Of a stretch of DNA of 5,704 nucleotides, positions 1 through 5,222 are shown in pieces. The notes below the pieces were generated by a model. The model saw only the letters and a program-made list of their open reading frames with translations. It did not search any database and had not been told where the DNA came from. Origin of the DNA: JBGSYJ01 sp041750915 (lineage in GTDB: Bacteria; Acidobacteriota; Thermoanaerobaculia; Gp7-AA8); the NCBI GenBank assembly GCA_041750915.1, contig JBGSYJ010000225.1, positions 1 to 5,704 of the forward strand. Reading direction: 5' to 3'. How positions within the stretch are numbered: the first letter of the stretch is position 1; the number at the start of each line of letters is the position of its first letter. A program made the position numbers and the translations under genes.

Positions 1-28
1 GGGCGGTGGCTCCCTTCAAAGGCCCCCT

Positions 29-62
29 CCCAGATCCCTCGCTCGACGCTCGGGATGACACT
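29..62. repeat. 34-bp dispersed repeat, copy 1
   Basis: This is an exact copy of 2681-2714, in the same orientation. It starts CCCAGATCCCTCG and ends GGGATGACACT, and it is partly self-complementary: TCCC and GGGA flank a core in which CGCTCG occurs twice around a single A. It lies 32 bp beyond the stop codon of the minus-strand CDP-alcohol transferase gene, so the operon transcript would read it as AGTGTCATCCCGAGCG followed by GAGGGATCTGGG. The identity is seen directly. I infer that it is a dispersed intergenic element of this genome, because short repeats of this general look are common in environmental bacterial assemblies. A role in transcription termination or mRNA 3'-end protection is possible but not shown; there is no T-tract after it. 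Confidence 0.85.
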
Positions 63-83
63 CGCGCGACTAATTCACAGCCT

Positions 84-98
84 CTGAGCGAAGCTCAG
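84..98 (-). other. Perfect hairpin spanning the stop codon of the phosphatidyltransferase gene
   Basis: CTGAGC (84-89) and GCTCAG (93-98) form a perfect 6-bp stem around a 3-nt loop. The TGA stop of the minus-strand gene (95-97) lies inside one arm. No T-run follows in the gene's direction, so it is not a classical intrinsic terminator. On the minus strand it reads CATCCTGAGCTTCGCTCAG, which resembles the CATCCCGAGCG part of the 34-bp repeat 22 bp further on. It may therefore be a diverged relative of that repeat that now supplies the stop codon. The stem is seen; the origin is inferred. Confidence 0.5.
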
Positions 99-829
99 GA
101 TGCCAGCCTGGTCCATTTCCGATATTCGACAACCGACACGACCGTGTAAAACAGCGGATAGAGCAGCGAGCCCCACAGCAACCACGGCGGGGTTATCGGA
201 TAGGTCCTCAGCATCGCGATCGCCATCACGAGCCAGACAAAGGCTCCAAGGAGAATGGGGAGCTTCCACCGCGGTGGCGCAAGGTTGGGATAGATGAACC
301 CGATCGGGAGAAGGGTCAGGACTGCCAGCACGATCAGAATGACGGCGTTCGGCCACGGCCCGAACTGGTGGGCGAGAATCCCCAGATAGAGGGCGACGAT
401 GTTCCAGTAGGAGGGAAAGCCGAGAAAAAAACCTCCCTTCTCGTCTTTCGCACCCACGTTCGCGAAGCCGAGAAGGCTGGCGATGAGTGGGGCGGCAACG
501 AAGAGCAGCACCGGCCGGGGCACCCATTCCATCTTCGCCACGAATAGAAGCGGGAGAAACGTGAACGTCAGATAGTCGACGATGTCGTCGATCTTCCGCC
601 CGTCGATCTCGGGCGCGAACTTTTTCACATCGAAACGGCGGGCGAGCGGGCCGTCTGTAGCATCGACGAGAACGGCTGCTGCGAGCCAGATGAATACCAT
701 TCGCGGATCGGTCCGGACAGCCGCGATCTCCAGCGCAGCCAGCAGCGCGAAGAGAACTCCCGACGCGGTGTAAACATGGACGCTCAAGGCCCGGGCACGC
801 TCCGCGGAGAAGCGCGTCACGTCAGTCAT
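95..829 (-). CDS. pcs: Phosphatidylcholine synthase-type CDP-alcohol phosphatidyltransferase
   Basis: This 244-residue integral membrane protein belongs to the CDP-alcohol phosphatidyltransferase family. The family signature is present: D56-x2-D59-G60-x2-A63-R64, then G77-x3-D81-x3-D85; these Asp residues bind Mg2+ and CDP-diacylglycerol. The spacing between the two halves is longer than the common 8 residues, as in bacterial phosphatidylcholine synthases, and two other Pcs-like stretches occur: HVYTASG (18-24) and FPSYWN (138-143). The length matches Pcs (about 240 residues). The expected reaction is CDP-diacylglycerol plus choline to phosphatidylcholine plus CMP in the inner membrane; choline as substrate is inferred from family resemblance. 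Several hydrophobic segments are visible, including residues 24-40, 46-56, 88-99, 105-121, 162-180 and 190-207. The ATG overlaps the stop of the upstream EEP gene by 8 nt, so translation is probably coupled. GAAGG directly abuts this ATG; the GTG at codon 4 (818-820) has better spacing and is an alternative start. Confidence 0.8.
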   Translation of the reverse strand: MTDVTRFSAERARALSVHVYTASGVLFALLAALEIAAVRTDPRMVFIWLAAAVLVDATDGPLARRFDVKKFAPEIDGRKIDDIVDYLTFTFLPLLFVAKMEWVPRPVLLFVAAPLIASLLGFANVGAKDEKGGFFLGFPSYWNIVALYLGILAHQFGPWPNAVILIVLAVLTLLPIGFIYPNLAPPRWKLPILLGAFVWLVMAIAMLRTYPITPPWLLWGSLLYPLFYTVVSVVEYRKWTRLAS

Positions 830-1943
830 CCTTCGGCCGGTCGTCGCCGTTCGCCGCAGCTTCAGCCTGCTTCTCGAGCTTTTCTTCGGCTTCCTCTTCG
901 TCTCCGGGCTTCTTTTCGGTTTCCGGCTGCTCGGATGCGGCCCGCGAATCGTAGAGAAGTTCTATGAAGATCGGGAAGTGGTCCGAACCAATCGCCGGGA
1001 GACGCTGAAGGTCGATGAGCTTGAATTCGTTCGAATGAAACACATGGTCGAGTGGGTAACGGAACATCCGGCTCTTCGCGCTGAAGCTGTTGTAGAAGCC
1101 CCTGCCATGCCGTGGATCGAGGAGCCCGCTGAGCCGCAGAAACAGCTCGCTGGTCGGCGACCATGCGACGTCATTCAGATCGCCGGCAACGATGGTCGGA
1201 CGATTGGGATGAACGCCAATCTCACGTCCCACAAGCACGAGTTCGGCATCTCGCGGAGCTGAAGGCATCTCGCGGATCGGCTCGGGAGGGCGAGGATGAA
1301 GGGCGTAAAAGAAAACCTCTTTACCGCCCTTCAGCCGGATACGCGTGTGGACGGAAGGAATGTCGTCCTGCACGAGAAACTTCACTTCGGGCTCAATCAA
1401 CTCGAGGCGGGAGAAGACTGCGATTCCGTAAAAGTTGTCGAGCGGATGCCGGACGATGAATGGATACTGCTCACCGAGGACTTCGAGTGCATCCATCCAG
1501 GCCTGATCGTTCTCGACAACGAGGACTACATCAGGATTCTGCCTTTTGACGAGCTCGAGCAGCCGGTCATATTCACGATTGTCCATGAGGACATTCGACA
1601 CGAGGAGGGAGAGCCGGTTAGTCCGCTCAACCGATTCATTCAGTCCGTCGGTCGAGGCTGCCTGCACGCGTCGACGCGCGAGGGGTGTGTAAGGAAAGAT
1701 CTTCCAGGTTTGCCAGGCGGCCGTCGCCGCTCCTGCCACGATCATCGCGATCTCGGCAGGAGCACCCTCGAAAAAGAAGATCGCGTAAAGAACTGTCGAA
1801 AGGAGTGACACTGCGGCAATCTGGACTCGCGGAAAATCCCACAGCCTGAAGAGCCAGTGGGGGCTCTGAACCAAGCTCGCGAGCGTTCCGGCAGTCATCA
1901 GAATCGAGGCGGAGGCGAGAAGGACACGCAGCAGTGCAATCAT
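822..1943 (-). CDS. Membrane-anchored EEP-fold (endonuclease/exonuclease/phosphatase) protein
   Basis: This is a 373-residue metal-dependent phosphodiesterase or phosphatase of the EEP superfamily. Numbered from the ATG at 1941-1943, residues 1-25, 40-59 and 64-79 are hydrophobic, so the protein is anchored by about three N-terminal membrane segments. The catalytic domain spans about 110-332: N117 in SNVL, E144 in VEND, H216 in LHPRPP, D255 and N257 in GDLND, D299 in PLDHVF, and D321-H322 in GSDHFP. All key residues are present, so it should be active. A charged, mostly acidic Glu/Lys/Asp tail follows (about 338-373). The substrate cannot be read from sequence; EEP members cut nucleic acids, phospholipid head groups or phosphoinositides. 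It is the first gene of a pair with the Pcs-type gene (8-nt overlap), which makes a lipid substrate plausible. Other in-frame starts are ATG at 1959-1961 and TTG at 1974-1976, the latter overlapping the divergent gene. None has a strong Shine-Dalgarno; I chose the ATG next to the first membrane segment. Confidence 0.8.
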   Translation of the reverse strand: MIALLRVLLASASILMTAGTLASLVQSPHWLFRLWDFPRVQIAAVSLLSTVLYAIFFFEGAPAEIAMIVAGAATAAWQTWKIFPYTPLARRRVQAASTDGLNESVERTNRLSLLVSNVLMDNREYDRLLELVKRQNPDVVLVVENDQAWMDALEVLGEQYPFIVRHPLDNFYGIAVFSRLELIEPEVKFLVQDDIPSVHTRIRLKGGKEVFFYALHPRPPEPIREMPSAPRDAELVLVGREIGVHPNRPTIVAGDLNDVAWSPTSELFLRLSGLLDPRHGRGFYNSFSAKSRMFRYPLDHVFHSNEFKLIDLQRLPAIGSDHFPIFIELLYDSRAASEQPETEKKPGDEEEAEEKLEKQAEAAANGDDRPKDD

Positions 1944-1978
1944 GGGCCAGTCAGGGTACATTAGTTCGGGGACCAATG
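1944..1978. promoter_or_regulatory. Compact divergent promoter region between EEP and TPR-like genes
   Basis: Only 35 bp separate the chosen starts of two divergent genes, so promoters for both directions must lie here or inside the coding ends. The AT-richest stretch is GTACATTAG (1956-1964). On the plus strand TACATT (1957-1962) matches a sigma-70 -10 box at 4 of 6 positions and ends 13 nt before the ATG at 1976, which would give a very short leader. On the minus strand ACTAAT (complement of 1960-1965) also matches 4 of 6. No convincing -35 boxes are visible. GGGGA (1968-1972) is a weak Shine-Dalgarno that best fits the ATG at 1979. The assignment is tentative. Confidence 0.3.
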
Positions 1979-2296
1979 ATGACCACCAACAGTGCGCAGC
2001 AACTCATCTATCAGGCGGCATTGCTCGTCGAGGAGGAAGCGTTCGATCAGGCGCTGGCCCTGCTGGGCGACGCGATCGATCTGGCGACGATGGCGTCCCG
2101 GACGATCGAGCTGATCCAGGCCCGGAGCCTCCTTGGGGAGATCCTCCTGAACATAGAACGCGAAGGGGAAGCTGCCGAAGAATTCAAGTCTGTTCTCGAG
2201 CTGAGCGAGTCGGATGACATCGACCCGGACCAGGTGCGCGAGGAGGTCGAGACCGCGCACCACTGGCTCGAGGAGCTGGCCCATCCCGAGAACTGA
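1979..2296 (+). CDS. Small TPR-like helical protein
   Basis: This is a 105-residue, acidic, almost entirely alpha-helical protein with no signal peptide or membrane segment, so it is probably cytoplasmic. Two helix pairs resemble tetratricopeptide repeats: about 8-38 (AALLVEEEAFDQALALLGDA) and about 48-78, where LLGEILLNIEREGEAAEEFK shows the TPR spacing of small and large residues. A third, partial helix follows near the C-terminus. TPR units usually mediate protein-protein contacts, so this could be an adaptor; I do not recognise a named family. The start is ATG at 1979, preceded by GGGGA six bases upstream. ATG at 1976 is nearly as good, and an in-frame GTG at 1934 would run back into the EEP gene on the other strand. 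It is followed 57 bp later by the GlsB-type gene on the same strand, possibly co-transcribed. Confidence 0.75.
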   Translation: MTTNSAQQLIYQAALLVEEEAFDQALALLGDAIDLATMASRTIELIQARSLLGEILLNIEREGEAAEEFKSVLELSESDDIDPDQVREEVETAHHWLEELAHPEN

Positions 2297-2313
2297 GCCA
2301 TACGGGCACGTGA

Positions 2314-2340
2314 GTTGCTGAGGACGTTTGCCTCACCAAC
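2314..2340 (+). promoter_or_regulatory. Hairpin in the leader just before the GlsB-type gene
   Basis: GTTG (2314-2317) pairs with CAAC (2337-2340) and TGAGG (2319-2323) with CCTCA (2331-2335). This gives nine base pairs with a single C-C mismatch and a 7-nt loop. The hairpin ends 4 nt before the Shine-Dalgarno of the next gene, so it could affect ribosome access or act as an mRNA processing or attenuation element. No T-tract follows, so a simple terminator for the TPR-like gene is unlikely. The pairing is seen; the function is inferred. Confidence 0.5.
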
Positions 2341-2344
2341 AAAC

Positions 2345-2349
2345 GGAGG
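2345..2349 (+). promoter_or_regulatory. Shine-Dalgarno that fixes the GlsB-type start
   Basis: GGAGG lies four bases before ATG 2354 and is the clearest ribosome binding site in the window. It rules out the in-frame TTG at 2315, which would begin inside the upstream hairpin. Confidence 0.85.
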
Positions 2350-2353
2350 AAGT

Positions 2354-2617
2354 ATGGACCTGCTCACCTGGATCATTGTCGGCCTCATCGCCGGCGTTCT
2401 CGCCTCGCTCGTCATGGGCGGCACCGGCTACGGAATCATCGGCGACATCATCATCGGAATCGTCGGAGCGTTCGTCGGTGGATGGCTGTTCAGCCAGCTC
2501 GGCGTCAGTACGCCGTTTGGAGGACTTGCAGGAACGATTTTCGTCGCCTTCATCGGCGCGATCGTGCTGCTCTTCGTGCTCCGGCTGATACGCGGAGGGG
2601 GAACGCGTCGCGCGTAA
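2354..2617 (+). CDS. GlsB/YeaQ/YmgE-family stress-type membrane protein
   Basis: This 87-residue protein belongs to the transglycosylase-associated / GlsB-YeaQ-YmgE family of small inner-membrane proteins. Despite the old family name, enzymatic activity is not established; members are often induced by envelope, acid or general stress. The diagnostic pattern is visible: GLIAGVLASLVMGG (10-23), then GIIGDIIIGIVGAFVGGWLF (27-46), then a third hydrophobic segment (about 56-78), giving three glycine-rich membrane helices. It ends in a short basic tail, RLIRGGGTRRA (77-87). The length is typical of the family. It lies 57 bp after the TPR-like gene on the same strand and converges on the penicillin-binding protein gene across 101 bp. 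The start is secured by GGAGG. Confidence 0.9.
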   Translation: MDLLTWIIVGLIAGVLASLVMGGTGYGIIGDIIIGIVGAFVGGWLFSQLGVSTPFGGLAGTIFVAFIGAIVLLFVLRLIRGGGTRRA

Positions 2618-2667
2618 CTCGCCTGTCCGGAAAGGCCGCCAGTAAGGGCGAGCGGAAAGCCGGCGAG
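2618..2667 (+). terminator. Possible weak terminator or alternative hairpins after the GlsB-type gene
   Basis: CTCGCC (2618-2623), directly after the TAA stop, can pair with either of two downstream GGCGAG copies (2647-2652 or 2662-2667). These copies sit in a near-tandem duplication (GGCGAGCGGAAAGC and GGCGAGCAAAGC). The loops are large and no T-run follows, so factor-independent termination would be weak. This is a tentative call based on pairing alone. Confidence 0.25.
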
Positions 2668-2680
2668 CAAAGCGCCACCA

Positions 2681-2714
2681 CCCAGATCCCTCGCTCGACG
2701 CTCGGGATGACACT
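2681..2714. repeat. 34-bp dispersed repeat, copy 2
   Basis: This matches 29-62 base for base in the same orientation. It lies in the 101-bp gap between two convergent genes and ends only 4 bp past the TAG stop of the minus-strand penicillin-binding protein gene. As with copy 1, the minus-strand transcript runs into it immediately after the last gene of a two-gene operon. Flanking bases differ from copy 1, and I see no target-site duplication or transposase, so it is not an insertion sequence. Confidence 0.85.
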
Positions 2715-2718
2715 TCCA

Positions 2719-4401
2719 CTACTCCGGCGACGGTGTTCGGATCAATGGCTCGACTCTGCTGAAGAACTCGTGCGCAATGCGGGCGCCTGCGAGCTCGGCA
2801 GGTCCCGCGTCCTCAGCGATCATACCGATCGCGATGCGCGGAGCGTCGGCCGGGGCGAACGCCAGTATTAAGGAGTCGAAGCCTCCGGCGGCGTCACCGG
2901 CAGTTCCCGTCTTCATCGCGATCGCCAGACCGGGAACGAGAGCGCGCCGTCCGGTTCCCCTCTCGCTGTCGACCACGCGTTTCATGGTTCCTACGATCGC
3001 GCGGGTCGATTCAGCGCTGGCGATTCGCCGTGCGGTTAGGCGGTCGCTCGACGGCAACGGATCGCCGAGAATCGAGCGGCGTTCACGAAGAATCCGGGGA
3101 TCAACCATCGCGCCGCCGTTTGCGAGCGCGGAGGCGATGATCGCAATGTGCAGGGCGTTCATCGTTTCCTGCTCGAGCCCGATCGACAGGTTCGCAAGAT
3201 CATAGTCTCCGGCCGGAAGCCCTTTCGTTGCGCCGAGGGGCACGCTGAAGATGCCGAGATCGGCTGAACCGTCGAAGCCTGCCGACCGCAGGAACTCCAA
3301 CAGCTTCTCGCCGCCAAGTTTCATCCCCAGATTTCCAAACGCGACATTGCACGAGACGGCCATCGCTTCACCCATATCGGCGAGCGTTCCGTGTCTGGCC
3401 CAGTCAAAAAACTGCCGTCCTTCGATTGCGACCCAACCCTCGCATCGCAGGGGAAAGTGCTCCTGCAGCTGCACTCCCGCCTCGAGCGCTGCGAGGCCGG
3501 TGAGAACCTTGACGACCGATCCCGGTTCGGACATTCCGGCGAACGCGAGATTCGAGCGTGCACCGCCGCCGCTGTTGCTGGCGACTGCGAGGATGGTGTT
3601 GTCCGTAATGTCGATCGCAACGAGTGCGCCGCGAAATGATCCCAGCGACTCGACGGCGATGCGCTGGATCTCGGAGTCCAGGGTCGTCTCGAGCGACGCA
3701 TTCGTTCCGAGCGTTTCGATGTGATGCTCAAACGTGAGCGCGCCTCCCTCGCGATCGATCAGCAGGCTGAAGTCACGATTGACCGCGACGAGATCGCTGT
3801 TCGCGATCACCCACGTCGCAATCGTCTTGCCCGACCGATCGATCACCAGGGGAAACGTCCCCTGCTTCCGCTGCTCGATCGCGGTCCGGAGGGTGGTGTA
3901 CTTCTGGCTGTCGACGTCGTCCGGGTCGATCGCGTCGAACGTCGTCGTCGCCTCGGGGAGCCGGTCCATTCCGAGCTGAGCCGCCGCGCGGTACAGAGCC
4001 ATTTGCGCGCCTTCAAACCGCTGCCTCGCGACAGAGTCGAACTGGAGGAACTCCCGGTACCGCCCAACCGAAACGAGCCGCTCCGCAACCTGTTCCTTGC
4101 TCACCAGTGGCCACAGCTGTGGCTCATGGGCCGAGAGCCGTGAAAGGCGATCTGCTGCAGCGGGATCGCCGCGCTCGAGCAGAACCGCGGCCAGAAGGGT
4201 GTCGTAGTCAGCCGCCCGGAGCCGCAGCTTCGACCAACGGTTCAACGATCGGAGAGCGGAATCGCCGTCTCCGGCAAGCCAGGCATCGCGCGCCCCGCGG
4301 ACCGGCTGCCCCACCGCCAGATAGACGGCAGCCAGCAGGAGCACGAGCAACCAGAGAATGATGTGAGCGCGTCTGGCGAAATCATGGTTCGAGTCAGTCA
4401 T
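2719..4401 (-). CDS. Penicillin-binding transpeptidase with TPR-like N-terminal region
   Basis: This 560-residue D,D-transpeptidase-type penicillin-binding protein would cross-link peptidoglycan in the periplasm. Numbered from ATG 4401, there is one N-terminal membrane anchor (about 13-31). A helical region follows with two TPR-like stretches, around 67-94 (VLLERGDPAAADRLSRL) and 136-162 (ALYRAAAQLGMDRLPEATTT). A short linker (about 183-250) holds a DRSGKTIA segment and TLDSEIQRIA, the usual entry to the transpeptidase domain. All three active-site motifs are intact: S295-V-V-K298 (in EPGSVVK), S350-C-N352 and K497-T-G499 (in KTGT). The usual class B dimerization domain is missing or strongly reduced, and no transglycosylase domain is present, so it is not a standard FtsI/PBP2 or class A PBP. 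It is coupled to the upstream SAM hydrolase gene by an 8-nt overlap; there is no Shine-Dalgarno before this ATG. A TTG start at 4437 would add 12 residues and a longer overlap; I consider it less likely. Confidence 0.88.
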   Translation of the reverse strand: MTDSNHDFARRAHIILWLLVLLLAAVYLAVGQPVRGARDAWLAGDGDSALRSLNRWSKLRLRAADYDTLLAAVLLERGDPAAADRLSRLSAHEPQLWPLVSKEQVAERLVSVGRYREFLQFDSVARQRFEGAQMALYRAAAQLGMDRLPEATTTFDAIDPDDVDSQKYTTLRTAIEQRKQGTFPLVIDRSGKTIATWVIANSDLVAVNRDFSLLIDREGGALTFEHHIETLGTNASLETTLDSEIQRIAVESLGSFRGALVAIDITDNTILAVASNSGGGARSNLAFAGMSEPGSVVKVLTGLAALEAGVQLQEHFPLRCEGWVAIEGRQFFDWARHGTLADMGEAMAVSCNVAFGNLGMKLGGEKLLEFLRSAGFDGSADLGIFSVPLGATKGLPAGDYDLANLSIGLEQETMNALHIAIIASALANGGAMVDPRILRERRSILGDPLPSSDRLTARRIASAESTRAIVGTMKRVVDSERGTGRRALVPGLAIAMKTGTAGDAAGGFDSLILAFAPADAPRIAIGMIAEDAGPAELAGARIAHEFFSRVEPLIRTPSPE

Positions 4402-5188
4402 TGAGAGGAGCGACCACGCGCAGCTCGACGCGGTCAAAGCGCGAAATCTGCAAGATATCTGCCGCGCTTCCGTTCCTTGTCGAGATTTCCAGGGTGCCAG
4501 CGGAGCCCGCGATCACAAACGACCCTTCACCCGCGTCTGCGTAATTTCGAGCGACCTGCGAGATGGCGGTTGAGCCGATCTTCACTTCGATCACTTTCGC
4601 GTTCTGCGCGAGTGAGGCATCGAGATCGGATATCGCATTCCCGAATCGGTCGATGGCGACGATCGTGCCCCTCCAGACTTCGCCGTCCAGCCTAGGATTT
4701 TCATAGGGGAGTTTCTCGATCTGATCGGCGGAGATCGCAGAACCGAGCTCGTCAAGAACCGTACCGCTGGCAAGCGCGGCCGCTACCGGGGCGAACCTGT
4801 CACGCCCGTGAAACGTCGAACCACCGCCGGGGAGAAACAGGCTCTCGTTCTCAACGGAGCGGATCAGGGCGTCCTCCCGGATCACAAGCGAGAGCAGGCC
4901 GTTGTCAGGGGCGAGCAGCGTGTGTCCGTCCTGCCGGACAGCCAGAATTCTCCGCGCCGACCCCACACCCGGATCGACCACACAGATGAAAATCACCGAC
5001 TGCGCAGCGCCGCCGAAGGCCGGCATGATTGAACGGAGAAAGTATGCAGCGCCGAAGACATCGAAGGGCTTGATGTCGTGCGTCAGATCGATGACGGGAG
5101 CATCGCAACGCGTCACGATGACTCCCTTCATAGCAGCCGCGTAAGGGTCCCGGCTACCGAAGTCGCTGAGCAGCGCAATCAGTGTCAT
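4394..5188 (-). CDS. SAM hydroxide adenosyltransferase (DUF62 / chlorinase-fluorinase family)
   Basis: This 264-residue protein belongs to the S-adenosyl-L-methionine hydroxide adenosyltransferase family. Characterised archaeal and bacterial members split SAM with water into adenosine and methionine; halogenating relatives are chlorinase and fluorinase. Family landmarks, from ATG 5188, are LLSDFG (6-11), DLTHDI (34-39), VDPGVGS (71-77), PDNG (94-97), FHGRD (126-130), IDRFGNAISD (179-188) and a C-terminal domain with SRNG-like STRNGSAAD (236-244). The hydrolase triad Asp-Arg-His is present as D72, R79 and H127, with the Asp-Arg spacing of 7 known for the hydrolases. This favours hydrolysis over halogenation. 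The protein is cytosolic. A GTG start at 5239 would overlap the divergent gene, and the added residues are not family-like. The gene ends inside the start of the transpeptidase gene (overlap 4394-4401). Its physiological role, possibly SAM or adenosine homeostasis, is unsettled. Confidence 0.9.
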   Translation of the reverse strand: MTLIALLSDFGSRDPYAAAMKGVIVTRCDAPVIDLTHDIKPFDVFGAAYFLRSIMPAFGGAAQSVIFICVVDPGVGSARRILAVRQDGHTLLAPDNGLLSLVIREDALIRSVENESLFLPGGGSTFHGRDRFAPVAAALASGTVLDELGSAISADQIEKLPYENPRLDGEVWRGTIVAIDRFGNAISDLDASLAQNAKVIEVKIGSTAISQVARNYADAGEGSFVIAGSAGTLEISTRNGSAADILQISRFDRVELRVVAPLND

Positions 5189-5222
5189 GGAATCTGCACA
5201 TCGTATACTTCGCCTCTCGAGA
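5189..5222. promoter_or_regulatory. Divergent promoter with shared palindromic -10 element
   Basis: These 34 bp separate the SAM hydrolase and glycosyltransferase-like starts. GTATAC (5203-5208) is a palindrome, so it offers a -10-like box in both directions: TATACT on the plus strand (5204-5209, 5 of 6 matches to TATAAT) and TATACG on the minus strand (5207 down to 5202, 4 of 6). Each ends exactly 13 nt before its ATG, implying leaders of only a few bases. A second palindrome, TCTCGAGA (5215-5222), abuts the plus-strand ATG and could be an operator or a coincidence. No good -35 boxes are visible; TTTTCA on the minus strand (5228-5223) is the best, with a 15-bp spacer. Confidence 0.45.

Noticed and set aside
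212..225. CATCGCGATCGCCA, also at 2914-2927, resembling the HIP1 octamer of cyanobacteria
   Set aside because: Both copies fall in coding sequence for similar peptides (Ala-Ile-Ala-Met) using common codons. Two copies in a GC-rich window are expected by chance, and no cyanobacterial genes are present.
1296..1808. 170-codon plus-strand open frame
   Set aside because: It is antisense to the EEP catalytic domain, where every motif is intact on the minus strand. Its translation shows no family pattern and no ribosome binding site.
1934..1978. Upstream GTG start for the TPR-like gene
   Set aside because: It would overlap the start of the divergent EEP gene and add residues with no TPR character; ATG 1979 has the better-placed GGGGA.
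29..2714. The two 34-bp repeats as ends of a mobile element or attachment sites
   Set aside because: The DNA between them holds ordinary genes with no integrase or transposase, and the repeats follow gene ends on both occasions, which fits a dispersed repeat better.
3251..3724. 157-codon plus-strand open frame, and others across 2777-4361
   Set aside because: They lie opposite the transpeptidase gene and read as low-complexity Ser/Arg/Pro-rich protein, as expected of shadow frames in GC-rich DNA.
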